Source: Apostichopus japonicus (taxonomy: Eukaryota; Echinodermata; Holothuroidea; Aspidochirotida; Stichopodidae). Taken from it: a DNA stretch of 64,000 nt. The first letter of the stretch is position 1; each line of letters starts with the position of its first letter. Made by a program: the position numbers and the translations under genes. The DNA is taken from positions 14,376,501 to 14,440,500 of the forward strand of contig NC_092566.1 of assembly GCF_037975245.1 (NCBI RefSeq). The letters are read 5' to 3'. Positions 10,524-22,698 of this stretch are shown here, in pieces. The notes under the pieces are model-generated. The model saw only the letters and a program-made list of their open reading frames with translations, had not been told where the DNA came from and made no database searches.

Positions 10524-13500
10524 GTAAACCCATCATTAAATGCAAGCGCCGTCTATGTGTAAACGCTAGATTTGAACGAAATCTGTTATATATTCATTAA
10601 TGATAATTATGCTACAATTACATCACCGATTCATGTTTAGAGCAGAGGCCTAGGCCTCAAGGCCCTGCGAAGAAGAGTTTTGAATAGTTAGTAGGCATAC
10701 GCAAAAACTTGATCACAATATCAACAATCCTTTTGTTGCAGTTCAAAACTGAGCATTTCCATCAATTTCATCACAGTAATATCTCCAACCAAACTGCTAT
10801 TTTTGATGAGCAGAACGAGAAATTGTTTCTGTATGGAAAATTGTTACAACGTGAACACAAATTCAACGGAAAAAACATTGAAAGACTGAGGTAAGTAGCC
10901 TACATATATAAGCGTGCAAACTATGATATGTTACTAAGTAAATGATGTAAATGGTGGCGGAACTTTGCCGATCGGTTTTCTTCATTCAGTTCACATATTC
11001 CATCACAACAGTAGACTTGTACATTCACACGAAATGTTTTTCCAGTTTCAACCTATGCACATATTATATGACCATTTCGTTCTTGGTAGATCATTATGCA
11101 GACCGAAGGTGTGTATCTGCTGTTCAACTGATCTGTGTTCAACTTGACAATACTGCCCAAGACACAACTCTCTCAATAACTATATAGCCCTGACATGACA
11201 TATGCAGACATATGCAGTCAAAATGAGGCTCACAGTTATGGTGTAATATATGACAAAGATATGTTTAGTGGCTTGTGCATTTGACCAGCATCAATGATGA
11301 GGATTACCTTTTTTTCAATGATCCATAGTTCCTCTTAGACAAGCAGGTGGGTTATGTGATATTGCCAGGTGGAATATTCGAAAAGTTTTCATTCAGTTAC
11401 CTGTAATTCTATGTAATTCTATAGCATGATCGTGAATAATTCTCCTCAACTCTTAACCTTATATATGCCTCAATGATTATTCAACGCTGTTGTGGGTGGT
11501 CCTTTATATTTACTTACCACCATTGAAAGAAAAATACAAGAATACAAATTACAATGTTTTACAGACAGGAAACATTTTGTGTTCCTTTTTGCATAGGGAA
11601 GAAATTCACCAGGAGTTGGGAACAAATATAACTAATCTATTGTTTGTTACTGAAGAAAATTCTCCGATCGGATCAAAGTTACCTTATGTCAGTGGGAAAG
11701 GCCTCTGGAATGTGCCATCCAAATTTTATGAATCACTACCAAAGGTAGGAAAACAATAAACATAACGAAACAACTGTTTTGATGATATGGGTTTTTTATT
11801 TCTGGACAACGAAAATCCTCAACCCTAGCATTTTCGTTTTCTAACTAATTATAAATCAGCACGCGCCTCTTCAATTTGTTGGTTTGCTCCTGCTTTGCCT
11901 GTCACGTCGAATCTACAGGTAGGTACCACTGTAACATTAGAGTATATGACATAATTCTTCAGGGAAGTGTGTCAGCATCTACATGGTTGGTGCTGTCCTT
12001 GGTTCATTTAACAACATGGGATCATCAACTTCCTATGTTTGACCTCATTCACCAGCCCAGGCTTGCGGATCATTCACTGCAAGACTCTTGAAGTCACCAA
12101 CTTGTATGATTGTATGTGAACATAGGTCTAGATACTCTATGGACACTTTTGCTCTGTGCATGTAAATACCATGTGAAACAGATACGATGGTGTAAAGCGC
12201 AGGAAACAAGAAATTTATGATCGAAGTTTAGTTCTAAAGCAAATTGACAAAAGGAAACGAGAGCTCGTGTTTAAGTCGGATACTTATATGAACGAACATA
12301 AAATCTCCCGAAACTAATCTCCTTTGATATACAGTTGTTACGAACAAAAAGAGAGTTCACTAACATCTTATGGGCAAATGTGGACTCAGCCTGTATTGGA
12401 ATTGGTAAATAATGAAAACAATACTAGACGCTCACGAACATGTGTGATATATTTTTAGAAAAACCCAGTTCAACTCCAACCCATCTGCCAGCTCTCCATA
12501 AGAAATCTTCCTGAAACATAAAAAAAACTGATGGTGACTGAAAACATGCTAACAAACCCCCTCCAGTGGGTACGTTTATAACTAAATCCGGACGCGTAAG
12601 GGTCTAGGGACACATATGAACAACATTGTTCTAATCACTCTAACAGGCATTAGCAATCCTGAAAGAAGCTGTAACTCCCATCAAAATCCATCAAAGATTG
12701 ACCATTTTACAAGTCTTTTCTTAATTTTTAGTTTTATTTACAATGAAATATTTAGCTAATTATGCACATTAATGATGTAAATCGGATTACTGCCTAATTA
12801 TCTGTTATGCTGTTACATTGCTATCAAAACGTTCGTTTCAAGGACACTGAACACAGTTTCGTGGCCTCGGGCGGTTTTGTGGTAATTTGTCTTCTTTGAA
12901 AAGAGGAACACCATATTATTCAAATGATATATTTGGGCCGGTAATGGGAGGTTAAGTATAGGCTAATTAGGGCCAAAATATGAAAGTTCAATGAGCGCAA
13001 CGCATCACGTCATAGTTTGCACATATTTAATGAGTTTCCCAGATTTATCAAAACTGCAAAAGTGTATATCTTGGCAATGAAATGATCTCTTTATAAACTT
13101 CCAACAGATATTGAATGATATTATTACACAAAACATATGTACCGAATATGGGACAAATTGGCTAGGTGTCCGTAGTTCTTGATTTTTTCAGGCAACGTAC
13201 ACTACTCTGAGTGTGGTACTGTTCTTCTGTATCTCAAGAAGACATCACTGGTAGTCAGTCTAGTCGTTCATTGTAAAATCCGAATCTTACACTGTCAGAT
13301 CAATTTTTATCAGAGAAAGGCGAAACCGCAAAGAGATCTGGAGGATCTAGCAAGACTGAGCCACGAGCGGCTGACGAAAGCTAGAACAAGCAGATATCAA
13401 ACACAAAAATTGTTGAATGACTCTTTGTTTTCCTTTGATGAAATGTCCCTCCACGTCGTAAAAGATTACACGACGTATATGGAAATCGTATTACGTACTT

Positions 13501-16500
13501 GATCACCTTCTGTTCTAACATCTTTATATCTTTATATCTCATAATTGAGTAGTTCTTGTCTGTATTTTCCCCCTTCCATTGATGTGTGTGATTTACTACA
13601 TAGTTATCAGTGACCGAATCATTCTCCCTCGACTGATGATTGTATAGGGGCCATGGCACCCATCCACCCCCTCACAAAAACCACTGGTAATGTAATGAAA
13701 GCCGTGTTTTGAGACTGCAGGATTATTTAATACTACGTTCAAAATTTGTAGGCCTACCGATTGATGAGAATATATCGTGATAAGAATAACAATAGATCAG
13801 ACTTGTCTATTGGGATTGAGGAAGGTAAATGGAATGCAGCCAACATTACCAGGTGCTCTCTAAACCAATATTAACGAAATGTAAAATTGATTGTTCAGAC
13901 TTCTAACCAGCAATGTATACAAACTCGTTATTATAGCTGCAACAACATTGCACTATTATAATCGCTATATTAACGCAATTAATACAATTAATCTGATTTT
14001 CGAGAAGAGTTTAAACATACATGTTGATATTATACGGGCATATACAAACTTGAATCGTCTGGAGTCGAGTGGGAGTGATGCAACGATAACATACATATAG
14101 ACATTGCGCTATTTGTACGAGTAATATAGATAAATAAGTTTACTGATGTATATAACAAGCGTCCGTACACGTCAATTTAAATTTTGATATTAATTCATAC
14201 TTCATAATAAATGAAGGGCAGCTGTTGTTATATTTTGCACTTGTCTTTGTTTACGGTAGGTGTGTAACATACAATATAAAGACCGCCGGTATTGGTTTGA
14301 TGATTCAATCAAAACTGCTCTATATTTATTTAAAAATTCATCACGTTCAGTCTCAATCTCGGTTATTCTCTTAACAATGACCTATTTTACTTGGTATTGA
14401 CATTGACACAACACATTAATGGGACAGTGCCACTCACATAAAGTTATTAAGAGTTTAAAGTGTCAACTGTATTTTCTTATTGTTCATTTTTTTTACATTC
14501 AGAACTCTACGTTTAATAGGCTAAACCGGTGCAGTGTGGTAGGCAACAGCGGTTCTCTCCTACACTCTAATTGTGGAAGGCATATAGACGAAGCTGATTT
14601 TTTATATAGGTAAGTTGACATGAGAGTAATATACCTTTTGGATAACAAATCGTATTGCAGTAAAGGGGGGAAAGATAAATTTGAGACATACAACTACTCT
14701 GTGTTTTTTTCTTGGCGGAGCATGCATGGCAAAGAAAGCAGGGACATTTAGAAAGTGCGCTATATGTGGAATCTCACATTCAAAAGCTGTAAATCACTAC
14801 GAGTTCTTCTTCTGTCACCACTTTGTTGTCAAATAATAGCCTCATCATGAATTTCAACGGCATTTGAAATATTCTCTTTTTAAACTTCTGCAGGTGTAAC
14901 GCTGCACCCTTGAAACCTTTTGCAGCTGATGCAGGAGCTAAAAGTAACCATACCTCTTTCAACCCAAGCATCTTTCGAAAAAGGTTAGTTCATATCGGTT
15001 GTGCAGTTATCTATCAATTTTACAACATTGCTATTATGCCGGTTTGCCCATTATTAACGGTAAGCCAACATTGTTGAAGCATGTGTAAAGAGAATGTCTG
15101 ATAATATGCTCAGTGTACAACCTGTTGAAAAATGAGTTGAATCATCGATCAACGAGCGTGACTAGTAAAGTAGTTGATCTTTATTCCATCCATCCATCCA
15201 TCCATCCATCCATCCATCCATCCATCCATCCATCCATCCATCCATCCATCCATCCATCCATCCATCCATCCATCCATCCATCCATCCATCCATCCATCCA
15301 TCCATCCATCCATCCATCCATCCATCCATCCATCCATCCATCCATCCATCCATCCATCCATCCATCCATCCATCCATCCATCCATCCATCCATCCATCCA
15401 TCCATCCATCCATCCATCCATCCATCCATCCATCCATCCATCCATCCATCCATCCATCCATCCATCCATCCATCCATCCATCCATCCATCCATCCATCCA
15501 TCCATCCATCCATCCATCCATCCATCCATCCATCCATCCATCCATCCATCCATCCATCCATCCATCCATCCATCCATCCATCCATCCATCCATCCATCCA
15601 TCCATCCATCCATCCATCCATCCATCCATCCATCCATCCATCCATCCATCCATCCATCCATCCATCCATCCATCCATCCATCCATCCATCCATCCATCCA
15701 TCCATCCATCCATCCATCCATCCATCCATCCATCCATCCATCCATCCATCCATCCATCCATCCATCCATCCATCCATCCATCCATCCATCCATCCATCCA
15801 TCCATCCATCCATCCATCCATCCATCCATCCATCCATCCATCCATCCATCCATCCATCCATCCATCCATCCATCCATCCATCCATCCATCCATCCATCCA
15901 TCCATCCATCCATCCATCCATCCATCCATCCATCCATCCATCCATCCATCCATCCATCCATCCATCCATCCATCTATCTATATGAAACAAAAAATAAAGA
16001 CAAATAATAATGGTTAGATTTGCGTCTGCTTTAGGTCGTTAGCTTAATATCTCTTTCAGATACAAAGGAATTGCAAAACAGTCCTTTCTGAAGAAGTTTG
16101 TACCGGATATGCTGCAGTATCACGGATATCTGTGGGGAGCGTGTTTCAGTCGCAGTTCTACCTTAGCCATGTGTATGAAAGCAATCAGCGGCTATAACAT
16201 CAAAGAAAGCGTATTTGTGCTAGCTCATCCGAATCACTTTAAGTACTTTCAAGACTATTGGATTCGACGTGGAAAGCATAACTACCTTTCCACAGGTAAG
16301 GTTTCGCAAGAACAACATACTAAATCATTTTGAAAACTTAAAAACGTAAAACTTGACTTTTGTATTAGCAAATAAGCAAGTTAAGATTGACCTTTTCTCA
16401 AAGTAGGAAAGCTTACAATTTCATATTCTGTATGTTGAGACAGTGATTGTTCTATTTTAATTTGCCAGACACCTACTTGATCCTTGATCAACTTTTAAGC

Positions 16501-18245
16501 GTCTCGAAGTTTAAGGTGGAATTGTCAATAGCAGCAGTAAATATATGAAGTTAAAACTCGTGTAAAAATTCATTTAGGTGTGCAGATATAAAGCACCTAT
16601 TATTTACTAAATGATATTTTCGCGCTAAATTATAAATGATTTGACAAGCACATAAAGTATTAAATGTGATTGTCCAAAGTCAACTTGTCATCGTGCGTTA
16701 AGTGCGTGGCAATGATAAAGCTTAACTATGGAGAACGTACTTAATTGCCCATGTCATTAGAAATATAACTTGCATAATATATTCTTGTTACTGTTATGTG
16801 CTATTTCAAAGTTTGTGAAATGCCAACGTGTAAAATATACCTTTGCATCAACAAGTTATGTGCGATGAGGAAGATTCCCTCAGTAACAAACGATAATAAA
16901 CGATCAGACTATAGACCACCACTATTGTCCTGTGGGGGGGGGGGGGGCTTCGGTGTTAAAAAGTACAGGGGAGGGGACTAAAGGGAGGAATGATCCTTGC
17001 CCTTTAAGAAATTTGGGGGAAATGGAGTAAAGGCAAAAAGTGCTATGTTCCGCAAAATATTTTTCGACTATTAATGTTCTACATATTTGGCATGTTGTGT
17101 ATTTCTTTACTTAACACTAGGAATTATTGTAATATTTTGTCTGCCAGTGTGGAGGAGAATTTCTTTTTGGGAACATGTATGTAGCTGTGCCCTTGGTTAC
17201 CCTTAATCTCGAATTGCACATGATTTCCGGCCATTCCCCCCTCCCAAGGTTTAACCTTTCACCAGTTGCCCCCATCCCAACGGGTACTTATCAAAAATGT
17301 GTAGATACGTGCTAACCGTTTGTATCATATACAGCCACTGGTTGCAGAACTCAAATAATAATCTGGGAGCCTCACGACATCACAATACTATATCATTAGA
17401 TCAATTAGATGAAAAGGCAATGAAAGGAAAACATTGAAGAAAAATTAATTGTTCAGTAAACCTATTGGTGAAATCCTAAGACCAGAAACTGAAAAATATA
17501 TATGTGTTTTTTTATGTTACAAATATTTATAATTTTTAAATCTTTCCAACACATTTTGAATCATGTTCTTCCAGCTAAAAATACTGAAAACCTTCTTAGG
17601 CTTTTAATAATCAATACTGTGTGAGGGTGAATTCTGAGTGCTGAATGCAAAAGTCCCCCGACTGAACCATTTAGCAACGGCTTATGATCGGAGGTGTAGC
17701 CTTCCCCACCCCTCCACCCTTGAACGCCACTGTTTAGGATGTTGTTTCACGTAGCGATACCCTTCACGTTCTCTCGCCCCCTCTCTCTCTTATTAGTGTC
17801 TGTTTTACTTCTGCCTACTGATATAGGCTAGCCTAAGTGCTCTTTCCATTCTTTGAATTATAAATACATACTAGGTAACATGTTATCGTAGCGTATATCA
17901 TCTACACAGCTCAGACAGTCATATCACTGTCTCGACTAGTTTTGAAATTAATTTACATAGCAATTTAAATATCTGTATTAATTAATCAAATTCATATTTT
18001 CCTTTTTCAAAGGTTTCTACTACACCAGTGATGCATTAAGTCGCTGTAATGAAACGCACCTTTATGGATTTTGGCCATTTCCAAGAGCATTTGACGATAT
18101 TTCTCCTTACAATGTTTCGTATCATTACTTTGAAAAGCTCGAAAACGCATGGAAGGAACCCCATGCGATGAACATAGAGTTTTCAATTCTCGTGCAGCTT
18201 CATCTTCTTGGTGTTATAAAGATTCACAATGGAAAATGTGAATAA
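10321..18245 (+). CDS. alpha-2,8-sialyltransferase-like (ST8Sia) gene, paralogue A, 7 exons
   Basis: Joining 10321-10523, 10777-10890, 11597-11744, 14503-14609, 14894-14983, 16060-16295 and 18013-18245 gives 1131 nt, 376 residues plus TAA. All introns are GT..AG with consistent phases. The protein has a short cytoplasmic tail, a membrane anchor at about residues 9-24, a stem with possible N-glycosylation sites, and a GT29 catalytic domain. Sialylmotif L starts at [17 protein letters not shown] (164-180) and runs to about residue 206. Sialylmotif S covers about 300-323 with HLYGFWPFP. Motif III is HYFE (337-340) and motif VS is H350-x4-E355. The family transfers sialic acid from CMP-sialic acid to glycans in the Golgi lumen, and this length is normal for it. 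The acceptor and the mono-, oligo- or polysialyl specificity cannot be read from sequence. It is the only visibly complete, undamaged member here. Reading past exon 7 would enter the inverted repeat. Confidence 0.88.
10777..10890 (+). CDS. paralogue A exon 2
   Basis: 114 bp, acceptor TCACAG and donor GTAAGT. The upstream TTGCAG at about 10741 is out of frame with exon 1; TCACAG restores the frame and aligns with exon 2 of B and D. It encodes stem sequence ending [20 protein letters not shown]. Confidence 0.82.
11597..11744 (+). CDS. paralogue A exon 3
   Basis: 148 bp, acceptor GCATAG and donor GTAGGA, ending in phase 0. It encodes [17 protein letters not shown] and the region before sialylmotif L, with an NIT sequon. 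Confidence 0.85.
11745..14502 (+). other. intron 3 of paralogue A
   Basis: 2758 bp. It is alignable with intron 3 of C along most of its length. It contains a coding-like patch at about 12180-12510 that is open in C but interrupted here, and a second short shared frame near 13290-13380. No known domain is recognised in either. Confidence 0.6.
14503..14609 (+). CDS. paralogue A exon 4 (sialylmotif L, first part)
   Basis: 107 bp encoding [19 protein letters not shown] and the remainder up to DEADFLYR. The cysteine and the VGNSG core are the hallmark of sialylmotif L, which binds the donor nucleotide sugar. The donor is GTAAGT. Confidence 0.92.
14894..14983 (+). CDS. paralogue A exon 5 (sialylmotif L, second part)
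   Basis: 90 bp encoding [18 protein letters not shown] and NPSIFRKR, completing sialylmotif L. In C the first full codon (TGT, Cys) is TGA; here it is intact. Confidence 0.9.
15185..15974. repeat. (TCCA)n microsatellite, ~790 bp, intron 5 of A
   Basis: About 197 nearly perfect tetranucleotide units with only a few variants at the right edge. Long Pro-Ser-Ile-His and Trp-Met-Asp-Gly frames across it exist because a 4-bp repeat without stops is open in several frames; they are not genes. At the same place intron 5 of C has TA repeats and a DNA transposon. Confidence 0.97.
16060..16295 (+). CDS. paralogue A exon 6
   Basis: 236 bp between sialylmotifs L and S, with acceptor TTTCAG and donor GTAAGG. 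It encodes [35 protein letters not shown] and the [17 protein letters not shown] block. Confidence 0.88.
16296..18012 (+). other. intron 6 of paralogue A
   Basis: No coding signal. It contains a short poly-G run (about 16934-16947). The left arm of the large inverted repeat begins within this intron at about 17743. Confidence 0.6.
18013..18245 (+). CDS. paralogue A exon 7 (sialylmotifs S, III and VS)
   Basis: 233 bp including TAA. It encodes [24 protein letters not shown] and HAMNIEF, ending HNGKCE. An AATAAA hexamer overlaps the stop codon (18241-18246) and might serve as a polyadenylation signal, though it would leave almost no 3'UTR. The identical exon layout occurs inverted at 24979-25211 and direct at 37603-37835. 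Confidence 0.92.
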
Positions 18246-20524
18246 AGGAAGACTATGAGGACTAACACCGTGAAATATTTATAAAAGGAAGACAAGAAAG
18301 ATACACAATGGAAAATTAGTTTCTTCATCTCTGTTAATCTAATACAAACATGTGTGCGTATGTGTGTGTGTACGGGAAATGTGTAGAAGTCCATCCAATT
18401 GAGATAGATTGTAGTTTCGTGGGTCGCTAGGTCTTCACGTTTACTGTTTAAGTAAAACTCATGTTTCCCTGCAGTAGAGCGATGTACACACTCTTCAACG
18501 TATTTAACAAACATTGTTTCACTTTGAGCACAACAGGAAAAAACAAACTAAAGCTAAGTGCAGAGGGTTTGATTTGGTGGTCAGTTATGAACCATCACAT
18601 TTCAGATTTATAATGTATTTTTATTTAACAAGATTTTGTTTTCATCTCATAGGAAATTACAGTTGATTGTTACATTCTTCCCCTATACTAACCCTATCTA
18701 ATGAGATTAAAGGAAGGTGTTTTTGTTTGCTTTTGTTTTGGCTATATTTATTCTTTATCAAATAGACTGGACCCAGTTTCAACCTAAATATATATAAACC
18801 TATATATATATACAAACCTATATCCAATTGTATGCATCTCTTCCTTTGTAATGATTGTGAATAGGAATGTTGCAGACGTATCGACTTCAAACTTAAGAGA
18901 CTGCCGAAAATATCCATCGATAGAAATTTACAAAAACAAAATCTGGATTTCCATTGCGAAATAAATATCTTCTGGTCATATGTATGTGTATGTGTATTTG
19001 TGCAACGAAGTAGGTTGTTTTTTCTTTCCCTTTTCTATGTTATTGTACCGATTTTCATCATAAAATAAATGCAGATACTCAGTCAAATCCCAGTTCTGTT
19101 TACTTTTATTCTTGTCGTTAACTGGCCACACAAACATGGCCACACAGATACTCGTGATACCCTCTTGTTCCAACTGTCAAGGTGATATACCAGTACAAAT
19201 TTATTGAACTGCTTCTCGCCCTGTTGGATAACATCATGTGATCATGTACACTATATAGATCTCGACAACCTTACACCCGACCATGTGTAGTGTATTTCCC
19301 ATTTCCAAGGTATTCACGATACTAACTTGACGTAAACCCTCATGATCATACAGTTGCAGCCTAGATGTTAGGGGACTGGGGATTGAGCTGAAGGTGGGTT
19401 TAGGCGTTCGGAATTTTCTTCGAAAAAAATTGATAAAGGTTCTATGGAATTAAATCCGCTACTCTTAAATGCACACGTTAGTTGTGACTATTTACATTCA
19501 ATTTGGAAATCCCAAAGTTATCTAAAATGTAGAAAGTTGGTCTCGCCTCCAAAAAATTACAGAACATATTTATACATTGGTATTTTTACTTGTCATATAC
19601 GATTCAGGTGGACCTGCACCGAGGAGCTGACGTCATTGTCAATTGAGCCTTAAAGGAGCCTTCTAAATATTTAACATAGTTTACAGCTGAATATCCTGAA
19701 GGACCGAATAGCTATATATGATTGAAATGTTATTTATGAACAAAGTTTTCCCTTACCTTCTTGAGATTTGATATATCAGGAATGAATTTATGGCTTGTGT
19801 CATCCTTTTGTTTTAATGACATAGTCTACTTGGGTATAAGTTTAATACTCAAATATGATAGCTATTGACTAAAACCCATTAAGTCTCAGTCTAAATGAAA
19901 CTTCATGAAGGAGCATTTTGGAGTGTTTTCAGTTATCATCATCATAAATGTGGATGCTTTGTTGTTCAAGAGAATCAGCTACGGATTGTGTAAAAATCAG
20001 GAGGACCGAGTGTAGATTTACGTCATGAAAAACAAAGCGTTGGGAAACAAGAAGACATTGCAAACCAAGGTTGTGTAGTGCGACTATGCCACAATTTCAG
20101 CCAACTAGAAGCGAAATCCAAGATTATATAAATGACGAGGTATATATCACACTCACCTAAGCATACAAATGCAGATATTCTTTCGGTATGGATGTCAAAC
20201 TGGTGTCTCTGAAGGCGACTGTCATGTTGTTGATGTGGTGTCTTCCCACGCAAAAATAAAAGTCAATGGTCCCTACGAAGGAGTAGTGCTACATTATAAA
20301 GTGGGTCCCTATCTAGGTCTAAACATCGGACTAATACATTATCCGAGTTTCAAAAGGGAGAGGTGATATCCCCCTCAACTCCTGCAATCCACCCCTGCCC
20401 GTTGAAAACTTTTCTACCTATACCGTTAAGATACTTTAGTGAACTTGGAAAGTTAAACTTTTAAGTCAACGGTTGTGATGCGACACTTACGTTTTAAATA
20501 TTTTTTGTTTATATTAGATAAGCT
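18246..20524. other. downstream DNA of paralogue A, no gene recognised
   Basis: Lies within the left inverted-repeat arm. Frames such as the one at 18224-18514 on the minus strand recur in the right arm and after C, but only because the whole segment is duplicated. No family was recognised. Confidence 0.5.
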
Positions 20525-20582
20525 AAATTAACTAAATTTCAAAATGTAATGCCATTTGACTGTTGCTTTATATTAAATGTTT
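20525..20582. repeat. junction fragment matching intron 1 of B in opposite orientation
   Basis: About 58 bp that are the reverse complement of 21557-21613 (intron 1 of paralogue B) with about four mismatches. It lies exactly between the left arm and the inverted B segment, as if a direct-orientation type II copy had lost its exon 1 here. Confidence 0.75.
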
Positions 20583-20902
20583 CTTGATGAAGCATATTAC
20601 ATTGAACACTTCTTGGCACGGCTGTTCAAACTAACTTAATTGTTAGTAACATGAAGACACATAAAAGGATGAGTTTCCATTTTTGCATTGGTATGAAAAT
20701 TTTACATAAAGCTGTTTAAAATATGTTGGTTACAAATTTGTTACAAAAGAAAATTTGTCCTTTTTATAGAAAATATATTAGGTGAACAGAGAGACCGACG
20801 GTTGCCAATGTGTTTAACTATTTATTAAAATATGACCAAACCAACATATTATTATATTGGTTAATATCAATATGCATCAGTTATATTGTTGCGTTCAATA
20901 TT

Positions 20903-20971
<69 letters not shown>

Positions 20972-21064
20972 CGCCATTTATCTTCGCCTTTGGTGACGTT
21001 AATATACGGTATAATTCCTCTTATTTGACGTTTGATTTCAATATATAAGTTATGTTTCACTGAC
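20583..21064 (-). other. intron 2 remnant of paralogue B
   Basis: On the minus strand this matches DNA downstream of exon 2 of D. The first ~310 bp are the reverse complement of about 44170-44480, and the part next to exon 2 matches 43380-43470. It contains a (TA)n tract. Exons 3-7 do not follow, because the homology ends at about 20580. Confidence 0.7.
20905..20968. repeat. (TA)n microsatellite
   Basis: About 32 TA units inside the intron 2 remnant of paralogue B. Confidence 0.95.
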
Positions 21065-21178
21065 CTGAATGATTCAACATTTGATGCGTTGAAAGAGTGT
21101 TCAAGTTGCAAAAGCTTTCCGTAGAGCAACAGACTTTCATTCAGGTCACTCAGGACCGCGAGTCTTCTATAGATATTG
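21065..21178 (-). CDS. paralogue B exon 2
   Basis: 114-bp exon aligned to D exon 2 (43266-43379) with few changes. The peptide includes [19 protein letters not shown], equivalent to [17 protein letters not shown] in A. Confidence 0.78.
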
Positions 21179-21207
21179 CTGAAATAAAACATAAATATAA
21201 GAAACAC

Positions 21208-21306
21208 GCACGCATATATATATATATTTATATATATATTTATTTATTTATATAAATATATTTATAGCAATATATTAATATATAGACATATATATATATT
21301 TATATA
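21208..21306. repeat. AT-rich (TA / TTTA) low-complexity tract
   Basis: Imperfect TATATATTTA-type repeats in intron 1 of paralogue B. Confidence 0.85.
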
Positions 21307-22233
21307 CAACTGACACATCTTAATATTTAAGCCAAACAGTAATCAGTTTTTCCTGTTGTTTCTGCTGGAGGAACGTGATGAAATATCTCCGGAAACGATG
21401 TTAAATTTATAATTATATTTACATAAAACATGCAAAATATTTCCCTGATCTTAGGATTGGACCAATAGGTTCCCTTTACAGATTGTTTGAATTGAAGATG
21501 GTTAAATATCATATAATTGGCCTGAACATGACATGAGATAAGAGGACGAAGAAAAGACATTTAAAATAAAGCAACAATCAAATGGCATTACGTTTTGAAA
21601 TTTAGTTAATTTAATTCTGACCGTTCCCCCCCCCCCCTCCCCTTCATGTTACATGTTTCACATAGATTGCGTACGAAGTATGTGCCATTATCACGTACAA
21701 ACAGGAATGCAACGACAGTGTTTGTTATCAACATTAATGTAAATCAATGTAGTGCAAATAAATAGATTGTGAAAGATCATTCTTGAAAGATTCTTTCTTT
21801 TGATATCGCTGTTTACTGTGGTAACTACCAACCATCTTCCCAATTTAGCGTGCATAAAGGGAGAGGGTGGAGATGGAAGCAAGAGAAGTGGTGTTAGGTA
21901 TCTAGGACCATGGTCCTCAACTCCATCGCCCTAAAATATTGTCCGAAACTCCAGTAATAATTGCGATAAAGACGGCATTCAACCAGCGATGGGAAACAAA
22001 AAGATGTTCTCACTTTTTTGTACGAACCCCAATATTTATTAATCTTTCTGTTTCCTTTCATTTCTGTACGTTTCAACCTTCACTATAGAAAAACAAAAAC
22101 CTTCATGCCAATTTCTTTTTAAATTCCCTTGGAATTTTGAAATATATAAGCAGAACGACAAATAATAATGGAAAAAGGAAAAGGAAAGAAAACAGAAATA
22201 ACTACAGTCTGCATCGTTATGATTCTTTCTTAC

Positions 22234-22466
22234 CTTTCCTCGCCTACATGTTGGCGTTGAAAGTTGCTTCCTTCAATGAAGTTCAGGATATGTATATCGT
22301 CAGAATTAATTCTACTTACACGAGGTCGTACGTAAAGTTTGACGGACAGCCAACCGATGGTTACAACCGAAATAAGAGATAGTGTCAGATAAAATCTGAT
22401 ACCTTTCATTCGAAAATACCGTCCCATGTTTGCTATGCTTCCAATGACGCAGTGTTCCATATGCAC
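22234..22466 (-). CDS. paralogue B exon 1
   Basis: Encodes the cytoplasmic tail, membrane anchor and start of the stem of the type II subtype. It ends GEE plus two bases at a GTAAG donor. Close to D exon 1, with substitutions such as Cys/Tyr in the far N-terminus. Confidence 0.78.
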
Positions 22467-22698
22467 GGCTCTGCTTGATCGACGTACATGGAGTTATCTG
22501 TTATTCGTAACCGACTAACAAACTCTTGACATAATGGTCATGTGAATATATATTACGGGAGCTCATTCAGAACCAAATATGTCTGTCTGATGTACTAATG
22601 GTTCGTATAGCGGATATACCCAAATACTTATAACTCAGTCTCACAAATTGTATTATTGAAAGCCAGGACGGCCATTGTTTATGCTTAACTGTTTGTTA

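Larger units (their letters stand above)
17743..20524. repeat. left arm of large inverted repeat
   Basis: The reverse complement of 22699-25488, with only scattered mismatches in the stretches compared. It contains the end of intron 6, exon 7 of paralogue A and about 2.3 kb of downstream DNA. The outer edge is at TGTTTCAC (17743) and the inner edge at ATAAGCT (20524). Confidence 0.92.
21065..22466 (-). pseudogene. ST8Sia-like paralogue B (type II), exons 1-2 only
   Basis: Exon 1 is 22466-22234 if the first ATG (MHMEHCVIGSIAN) is used, or from 22427 (MGRYFRMKGIRFYL), which aligns with the MGRH start of A and is more likely. The membrane anchor is FYLTLSLISVVTIGW, followed by [11 protein letters not shown]. 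Exon 2 is 21178-21065, 114 bp as in A, acceptor TTTCAG and donor GTCAG, encoding [19 protein letters not shown] to ESFR. Both exons are open and correctly phased. No exon 3-7 follows on this strand: homology to D stops at 20580, where the left arm of the inverted repeat begins. The copy is therefore a truncated gene carried on an inverted segment and cannot encode a catalytic domain. Confidence 0.82.

Noticed and set aside
10741-10776. TTGCAG at about 10741 as the exon 2 acceptor of A.
   Set aside because: It puts exon 2 out of frame with exon 1; TCACAG at 10771-10776 restores the frame and aligns with B and D.
15113-16007. Five long frames reading Pro-Ser-Ile-His or Trp-Met-Asp-Gly repeats (267-290 codons).
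   Set aside because: They are translations of the TCCA microsatellite in intron 5 of A; a stop-free 4-bp repeat is open in several frames by construction.
10321-18245. Assigning A as a polysialyltransferase (ST8Sia2 or ST8Sia4 type).
   Set aside because: Motifs L, S, III and VS define the ST8-like fold, but I could not confirm a polysialyltransferase-specific basic domain by eye; acceptor and chain length are left open.
18224-18514. 96-codon minus-strand frame repeated at 24710-25000 and in part at 37788-38000, tempting as a conserved gene.
   Set aside because: All three occurrences lie in the duplicated segment, so conservation comes from the duplication. The frame overlaps exon 7 DNA and shows no known domain.
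20169-20366. 65-codon frame duplicated at 22856-23053, and the opposing 76-codon frame.
   Set aside because: They are mirror copies produced by the inverted repeat; no start context, splice partner or family was recognised.
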